DNA of 64,000 bases from Sphingomonas sp. Ag1 (GTDB lineage: Bacteria; Pseudomonadota; Alphaproteobacteria; Sphingomonadales; Sphingomonadaceae), in contig NZ_LAZX01000082.1 of assembly GCF_000980895.1 (NCBI RefSeq), positions 20,488 through 84,487 on the forward strand, written 5' to 3'. Below, in pieces: positions 59,066 through 64,000 of this stretch. A program made the translations under genes and the position numbers. How positions within the stretch are numbered: the first letter of the stretch is position 1; each line of letters starts with the position of its first letter. The notes under the pieces are model-generated. The model was not told the origin of the DNA, searched no databases, and was given only the letters and a program-made list of their open reading frames with translations.

Positions 59066-59773
59066 ATGAACATGGTGCGTCCCCCCTCCGCCGGCCGTGG
59101 CGGCTCCACCCGCAACGAGCTGAAGCGCGCCGCGCGCCGCCTGTTCGCCGAACGCGGCATCGCGGCGGTGGGCATGCGCGAGATCGTGGAAGCCGCAGGG
59201 CAGCGCAACGCGGCGGCGGTGCATTATTATTTCGGCAGCAAGGACGACCTGCTGCGCGAGCTGGTGGTCGAGGGCGCGGACCTGATCGACGCATCGCGCA
59301 TGACCATGCTGGACGAGGCGGAGGCGAAGGGCGAGATGTCCTTGCGCGACGTGGTGCGTGCGCTGGTCGTGCCCAATGCCGAGCTGCAAGGCGAGACGGG
59401 GGAAGGCGAGACCTATTTCCGTTTCATGACCAGCATGCAGACCGAGCGGCGGCAGATGTTCGACGAATGGGCGGGCGGCGAACATTCCGAAGGCTATGTC
59501 CGCTGCCTGGCGCATTTCCACCGGCTGCTGGCGCATCTGCCGCACGCGCTGGTCAATCAGCGGCTGCTGTTCGCCGGCCTGTCGCTGCGCACCTTGCTGG
59601 CGGGGCGCGAGGCGGCGCGTGATGCGGGGGCGGGGCCGGATCATCCCTATTGGGGCGAGCCGGTGGCGCTGGACGGGATGATCGATGCGGTGGAGGCAAT
59701 ATTGATGGGGCCACCGCCAGCCGAGGAGGCATCGCGCCCCGCCGCTGCTAGCGTTTCCGCCACGCCAGCCTGA
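59066..59773 (+). CDS. TetR family transcriptional regulator
   Basis: The 235-residue protein has the TetR helix-turn-helix near the N terminus (RNELKRAARRLFAERGIAAV, then MREIVEAAGQRNAAAVHYYF and GSKDDLL) and a helical C-terminal ligand-binding domain. It is divergent from the phosphotransferase gene and probably controls it and itself through the palindrome at 58969. Its end overlaps the convergent GNAT gene by 26 bases. Confidence 0.93.
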   Translation: MNMVRPPSAGRGGSTRNELKRAARRLFAERGIAAVGMREIVEAAGQRNAAAVHYYFGSKDDLLRELVVEGADLIDASRMTMLDEAEAKGEMSLRDVVRALVVPNAELQGETGEGETYFRFMTSMQTERRQMFDEWAGGEHSEGYVRCLAHFHRLLAHLPHALVNQRLLFAGLSLRTLLAGREAARDAGAGPDHPYWGEPVALDGMIDAVEAILMGPPPAEEASRPAAASVSATPA

Positions 59774-60827
59774 TCAGCGGCGCGAGCGCGGTGGACGCGC
59801 CCGGGCGGATCAGCAGATAATCGCGGATCGCCGGGCCGGGCGCGGCGCCGATCGTCCGTTTGTAGCCGCTGTCGCCGGCGCCCCAATCGACCCGGGTGAT
59901 GCCGCGGTCGAGCGCGTCGACGAGGTTGCGGTAATAAAGCAGCTTGCCCGGCGAATGTTTGCCGAACGTCGGATCATAGCTGTTGGCGACGGCGTACTTC
60001 AGGTCGCCGGCGTCAATGTCGAAGGAGAAGGCGGCGGGGCGGCCGTCAACCGTCAGCAGTGCGGCGCGGAACATGCCCGCCAGCACCGGATCGGCGGCGG
60101 CGGCACGCCAGAAGGCGCCGTGGCCCGCGCGGGTGAATTTCGCGTCGCGCCCGTCGGTGCGGGCGGCGATCCAGCTGGACCATTCGATCGCGGCGAGATC
60201 ATCGAACGCGGCGGGCCAGTCCCGGCCGGTCAGGAACGACCAGCCGAGCGTGCCGTGTTCGGCCAAATGCTTTTCGTGGAAGCGGTTCTTGCGCAGCGTG
60301 GAATTGCGCGGCCACACCCCCTCCGCCAGCGCGGCCGCCATGTCGAGCAGGAAGCTGGTGGCGATGGTGCGGTCGATCACGCGCCAGCCACTGGCGCGCG
60401 CCGCATCGATCAGCGGCGTTGCGGCAGGATCGCCATCATAGACCGGGCCGATACGCAGCACGCGGACGGTGCGCGCTAGTGTTGAGAGCAGCGTGTCGAA
60501 AGCGGCGGGCGGGGTGTCCTCCGCCACCGGAAAGCTGCGGAACGGCCAGAAGCTGCCCGGCACGGCAGCAAGGCGCGCCAGCCTCGGGCCGACGGTGCGC
60601 AGCGGCAGCGCGATGACGGGCGTGTCGCCCGCCTCAACGATCATGGTGCGTACCGATCCGCCATAGGTCTGCATGGCGGCGGCGAACCAGGCGCGGCGCA
60701 GAAAGCCATGACTGGCAGGCGCGGCGGCGGCGACGTGATCGATTGCCGAGGGCAGGCCCTCCGCCAGACGGACATGCCACGGCCCCGGCGCACGGTTGAT
60801 TCGGGCACGCGCGGCATGGCTGGTCAT
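59748..60827 (-). CDS. GNAT-type protein, BioF2-like acetyltransferase domain
   Basis: 359-residue protein with an Acetyltransf_6/BioF2-like fold common in polysaccharide or cellulose-related loci. Motifs include FLRRAWFAAAMQTYGGSVRT near residue 45, LRKNRFHEKHLAEHGTLGWS in the middle and FGKHSPGKLLYYRNLVDALD toward the C terminus. No polysaccharide genes surround it. 3' end overlaps tetR. Confidence 0.82.
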   Translation of the reverse strand: MTSHAARARINRAPGPWHVRLAEGLPSAIDHVAAAAPASHGFLRRAWFAAAMQTYGGSVRTMIVEAGDTPVIALPLRTVGPRLARLAAVPGSFWPFRSFPVAEDTPPAAFDTLLSTLARTVRVLRIGPVYDGDPAATPLIDAARASGWRVIDRTIATSFLLDMAAALAEGVWPRNSTLRKNRFHEKHLAEHGTLGWSFLTGRDWPAAFDDLAAIEWSSWIAARTDGRDAKFTRAGHGAFWRAAAADPVLAGMFRAALLTVDGRPAAFSFDIDAGDLKYAVANSYDPTFGKHSPGKLLYYRNLVDALDRGITRVDWGAGDSGYKRTIGAAPGPAIRDYLLIRPGASTALAPLIRLAWRKR

Positions 60828-60901
60828 GCTTCGTTGCCTATCCTGATCCAGGTTACCAAGCCATTGCTGCTTGTTGCGCCGCCCCGAACAGGCCAGACTC
60901 C

Positions 60902-61357
60902 ATGACGATGCCCTATTCGCCCGAAGTCCTCACCATCGCGCAGACCATCCAATTGTCGGTAAGCCCGGTGTTCATGCTGGCCGGCATCGGCGCCTTGCTG
61001 AACGTGCTGGCGGGGCGACTGTCGCGGGTGGTGGATCGGTCGCGCAGCCTGCAGGCGCTGCATCCGCGCACGACCGGGCCCGAGCATGACCGGCACGTCA
61101 TGGAATTGCGGCTGCTGGCGCGGCGGATGAACAACATCAACCATGCGCTGTTCCTGGCGGTATCATCCGCGGTGATGACCTGCCTGGTCGTCGCGCTGCT
61201 GTTCGTCGCGGTGCTGGCGGGGCTTCATATCGGCCAGTATCTGGCGGTCTGTTTCATCCTGGCGATGGTCCTTCTGATCGCCAGCCTCGTTCTGTTCATG
61301 GTCGAAGTTCACATGTCCATCCGCGCGATCCGGGTGCCTGACGAATTGCTGCGCTGA
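60902..61357 (+). CDS. DUF2721 membrane protein
   Basis: The 151-residue protein has an N-terminal helix (about 13-35, QLSVSPVFMLAGIGALLNVL), the family motif GRLSRVVDRSR, and two C-terminal helices (about 80-135). The fold is known as DUF2721; function unknown. It begins 12 bases before the metallo-hydrolase gene's leader, so the two may be co-transcribed. Confidence 0.88.
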   Translation: MTMPYSPEVLTIAQTIQLSVSPVFMLAGIGALLNVLAGRLSRVVDRSRSLQALHPRTTGPEHDRHVMELRLLARRMNNINHALFLAVSSAVMTCLVVALLFVAVLAGLHIGQYLAVCFILAMVLLIASLVLFMVEVHMSIRAIRVPDELLR

Positions 61358-61369
61358 GGAGCCACCGGG

Positions 61370-62539
61370 TTGAAGACGATTTTGAAGGCGGCGGGGACAG
61401 GGTTGCTGTTCCTGGTGATCGGCGGGCTGCTGGCGATCACGATCGTGCCGCGGTTCCTGGACCGGATCTATTATGAGGGGCCGGCGGGCGACCATTTCAA
61501 TGGCGCGCGATTCTTCAACCCCGATGGCGACGCCGATACCGTGCGGCCACCGACGGGGGGCAGCCGTGGCGGCTTTTTCTGGCGGTACCTGACGGGTGGC
61601 GACGGCCGGCCCGAATGGCCGGCGGCGGTGCCGGTGACCCAGACCCGGCCGCTGCCGCAAGTCGAGGGCGAGCGGATGCGCGCCACCTGGATCGGCCATG
61701 CCAGCGTGCTGGTGCAGACTCAGGGGCTGAACATCCTGACCGACCCGATCTGGTCGAATCGCGCCGGGCCGTTCGGCTTTGGCCCCGGCCGGGTCACCGC
61801 GCCGGGCGTGCGGCTGGAGGACCTGCCCCGGATCGACCTCGTGCTGGTCAGCCACAATCATTACGATCATCTCGACAAGGCGACGCTGAAACGGCTGTGG
61901 GAGCGTGACCGGCCGCTGATCGTCACCAGCCTCGGCAATGACAGCGTGATCGGGCAGGCGGGGGTGCCGTCAACGGCGCTCGACTGGGGGCAGTCGGTGA
62001 CGGTGAAGCCGGGCGTCGCCGTGGCGGTGTCGCGCAACCACCATTGGGGCAGCCGCTGGTTCAGCGATCGCAACCGCGCGCTCTGGTCCGCCTTCACCGT
62101 GACGCTGCCGGGGGGCAATCTGTTCTTCGCCGGCGACACGGGGATGGGCGACGGAAACTGGCCGCGCGAGGCGGCGGCGCATGGCCCGGTGCGACTGGCG
62201 CTGATCCCGGTCGGCGCATTCCGCTTCGTGCCCGGGCAGATGGGAACGGGCAGCCATATCGGCCCGGCCGATGCGGTGCGGGTGTTCAACCGGCTGGGCG
62301 CGGCACATGCCATCCCGATCCACTGGGGGACGTTCCGCCTGAGCTATGAGGGGCGCGAGACACCGGTGCGGATGCTGGAGGCGATCCTGCGGCAGACCGG
62401 CGGCGATCCTGCGCGTTTCGCCGCGGTGACGGTCGGCGCGCCGGTGGAGGTGCCGGCCTACACGCCGCCCGCGCGCCAGCCCGACGAGGCGCTGATCGAC
62501 GCGGCGCTCCGGTCGCCCGAGGTGATGGCGCTGCCGTGA
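61370..62539 (+). CDS. Metallo-beta-lactamase fold hydrolase (UlaG/NAPE-PLD-like)
   Basis: 389-residue protein with an N-terminal membrane helix (about 6-26) and the metal site HNHYDHLD (about 164-171) in VLVSHNHYDHLDKATLKRLW, plus IGHASVLVQTQGLNILTDPI before it and RNHHWGSRWFSDRN. This is the pattern of the NAPE-PLD-like group. TTG start with ribosome site GAGGAG. Overlaps hrpB by 1 base. Substrate unknown. Confidence 0.88.
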   Translation: MKTILKAAGTGLLFLVIGGLLAITIVPRFLDRIYYEGPAGDHFNGARFFNPDGDADTVRPPTGGSRGGFFWRYLTGGDGRPEWPAAVPVTQTRPLPQVEGERMRATWIGHASVLVQTQGLNILTDPIWSNRAGPFGFGPGRVTAPGVRLEDLPRIDLVLVSHNHYDHLDKATLKRLWERDRPLIVTSLGNDSVIGQAGVPSTALDWGQSVTVKPGVAVAVSRNHHWGSRWFSDRNRALWSAFTVTLPGGNLFFAGDTGMGDGNWPREAAAHGPVRLALIPVGAFRFVPGQMGTGSHIGPADAVRVFNRLGAAHAIPIHWGTFRLSYEGRETPVRMLEAILRQTGGDPARFAAVTVGAPVEVPAYTPPARQPDEALIDAALRSPEVMALP

Positions 62540-64000
62540 TGGTCGACGACCTGCCGATCCACGCCGTCCTCCCCGATCTGCTCGGGGCGCTGCGCACCCG
62601 CGCCAATGCGGTGCTGGTCGCGCCGCCGGGGGCGGGCAAGACCACCGCGGTCGCGCCCGCGCTGCTGGCCGAGGAATGGTGCACCGGCGAGGTGCTGCTG
62701 CTGTCGCCGCGGCGGCTGGCGGCGCGCGCGGCGGCGGAGCGGATGGCGGCGCTGGCGGGCGAGCCGGTGGGGCAGACGTTCGGCTATGCGACGCGGCTCG
62801 ACACCAAACGCTCGGCAAAGACGCGGGTGACGGTGGTGACGGAGGGGATCTTCACCGCGCGGATCCAGCGTGACCCCGAACTGGCGGGCGTATCCGCGGT
62901 GCTGTTCGACGAAGTGCATGAGCGCAGCCTGGATGGCGATTTCGGGCTGGCGCTGGCGCTCGATGCACAGGCCGGGCTGCGCGAGGACATCCGGCTGGTG
63001 GCGATGTCGGCGACGCTCGACGGGGCGCGCTTTGCCACGTTGATGGGCGGCGCGCCGGTGATCGAGAGCGAGGGGCGAAGCTGGCCGCTGACGCTGCGTC
63101 ACATCGGGCGGACGCACGACCGGATCGAGGATGCGGTGGCGGCGGCGGTGCGGCTGGCGCTTGGCGAGGCGGAGGGCGGAGTGCTCGCGTTCCTGCCCGG
63201 CGTGGCCGAGATCGAGCGGACGGCGGAGCGCCTGGAGGGGCTGCCGGGCGTGGCGCTGCACCGGTTGCACGGCAGCCTTGATCCCGCCGCCCAGCGCGCG
63301 GCGATCCGGGCCGAGCCCGACGGGCGGCGCAAGCTGGTGCTGGCGACCTCGATCGCGGAAACCAGCCTGACGCTTGATGGCATTCGCATCGTGGTCGATT
63401 CGGGGCTGGCGCGGCGGCCGCGCTATGATCGGGCGGCGGGGATGACCCGGCTGGTCACCGAGCGCGCGAGCCAGGCGTCGGCGACTCAGCGCGCCGGCCG
63501 TGCGGCGCGGCAGGGGCCGGGCGTTGCCTATCGCCTGTGGGAGGAAGCGGCGACCGCCGGCCTGCCGCGGTTCGACCCGCCCGAGATAGTGGAGGCGGAC
63601 CTGTCGGCGCTGGTGCTGGCCAGCGCGATCTGGGGCGTGGCTGACCCGCGCGACCTGTCGTGGATCGATCCGCCGCCCGAGGCAGCGGTCAGCGAGGCGC
63701 GGGCGCGGCTCGGCGCGCTGGACGCGATCGATGCGGACGGGCGGCCGACCGCGCATGGCCGCGCCATCGCCGCGCTGCCGATGCCGCCGCGGCTGGCACA
63801 CATGCTGGTGCGCGCGGGCGAGATGGGGCTGGGCGGCGTGGCGGCGGAGGTCGCGGTGCTGCTTGGCGAGCGCGGGCTGGGGGGCAATGACCCGGATCTC
63901 GAGCTTCGGCTGCGGCGCTGGCGCGGCGATCGGTCGCCCAAGGCGCAGGCGGCGCGCAAGCTGGCGGAGCGCTGGGCGCGCTCAATGCCGGCGGCCGTCA
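62539..64000 (+). CDS. hrpB: ATP-dependent helicase HrpB, N-terminal part
   Basis: DEAH-type RNA helicase, cut by the right edge after about 487 residues. Motifs are Walker A APPGAGKT (about 28-35), SPRRLAARAAAERM, the DEVH box (VLFDEVHERSLDGDF), SATLDG, ATSIAETSLTLDG and QRAGRAARQGPG. These are characteristic of HrpB, whose cellular role is poorly known. The ATG overlaps the stop of the metallo-hydrolase gene. Confidence 0.94.
   Translation, partial: MVDDLPIHAVLPDLLGALRTRANAVLVAPPGAGKTTAVAPALLAEEWCTGEVLLLSPRRLAARAAAERMAALAGEPVGQTFGYATRLDTKRSAKTRVTVVTEGIFTARIQRDPELAGVSAVLFDEVHERSLDGDFGLALALDAQAGLREDIRLVAMSATLDGARFATLMGGAPVIESEGRSWPLTLRHIGRTHDRIEDAVAAAVRLALGEAEGGVLAFLPGVAEIERTAERLEGLPGVALHRLHGSLDPAAQRAAIRAEPDGRRKLVLATSIAETSLTLDGIRIVVDSGLARRPRYDRAAGMTRLVTERASQASATQRAGRAARQGPGVAYRLWEEAATAGLPRFDPPEIVEADLSALVLASAIWGVADPRDLSWIDPPPEAAVSEARARLGALDAIDADGRPTAHGRAIAALPMPPRLAHMLVRAGEMGLGGVAAEVAVLLGERGLGGNDPDLELRLRRWRGDRSPKAQAARKLAERWARSMPAAV

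Noticed and set aside
1..64000. CRISPR arrays, insertion sequences, prophage or defence systems
   Set aside because: No spaced direct repeats, transposase, integrase, terminal repeats or phage structural genes were seen.

Overview
The window is a high-GC chromosomal stretch that looks like a sphingomonad (Alphaproteobacteria, Sphingomonas or a close relative). The grounds are the protein sequences, the ctaB-ctaG-ctaE-SURF1-thrC order, the tRNA-Trp-secE-nusG order, and a sphingomonad-style flagellar locus. I saw no insertion sequence, prophage, CRISPR array or defence island.

Positions 1-7.3 kb and 8.9-26.2 kb hold a nearly complete flagellar regulon. On the minus strand flgB-flgC-flgD runs off the left edge; the hook and ring genes lie beyond it. 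Divergently come motA-motB-flgA, flgM-flgN, then a rod-type lytic transglycosylase with flhA and fliA. After a two-gene insert (YqcI/YcgG family plus DUF1989, 7.36-8.66 kb, preceded by an FNR/FixK-type box) come the flagellin gene fliC (minus) and, divergently, a sigma-54 activator (flbD/fleQ-like) heading fliE-F-G-H-I-J. Then follow fliK-L-M-N-O-P-Q-R-flhB and fliD-fliS. The regulatory logic can be read from the DNA. Four -24/-12 (sigma-54) promoters precede flgB, motA, the transglycosylase and fliK. Three almost identical FliA (sigma-28) promoters precede flgM, fliC and fliD. Palindromes of the form CGGCAA-N4-TTGCCG recur near or inside the sigma-54 units and are good candidates for the activator's binding sites. 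A sigma-54 to FliA/FlgM cascade like this is more typical of gammaproteobacteria than of most alphaproteobacteria.

From 26 to 31 kb there is a tight minus-strand operon argH-lipoprotein-lysA-siroheme synthase-zntB, and a divergent thioredoxin-like lipoprotein gene whose start codon overlaps that of argH. From 31 to 38 kb come queA and an accessory catabolic group: two D-aminoacylase-like amidohydrolases around a BKACE (beta-keto acid cleavage) enzyme, plus a divergent nitroreductase. From 38 to 42.7 kb lies the cytochrome oxidase assembly cluster ctaB-small membrane protein-ctaG-ctaE-SURF1 followed by thrC. The oxidase genes ctaC and ctaD are not at their usual place upstream of ctaB.

From 42.8 to 53.2 kb are mostly housekeeping genes: prfC, a flavoprotein, sppA, an acetyltransferase, a TRIC-type membrane protein, a Lys/Pro-rich protein, glpX, a CPBP protease, and nusG-secE with tRNA-Trp. 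From 53.2 kb to the right edge are a membrane GGDEF-EAL protein, a glutathione transferase, a beta-lactamase-like serine hydrolase, a phosphotransferase divergent from a TetR regulator, a GNAT-type protein, a DUF2721 membrane protein, a metallo-beta-lactamase-fold hydrolase, and hrpB, which is cut by the right edge.
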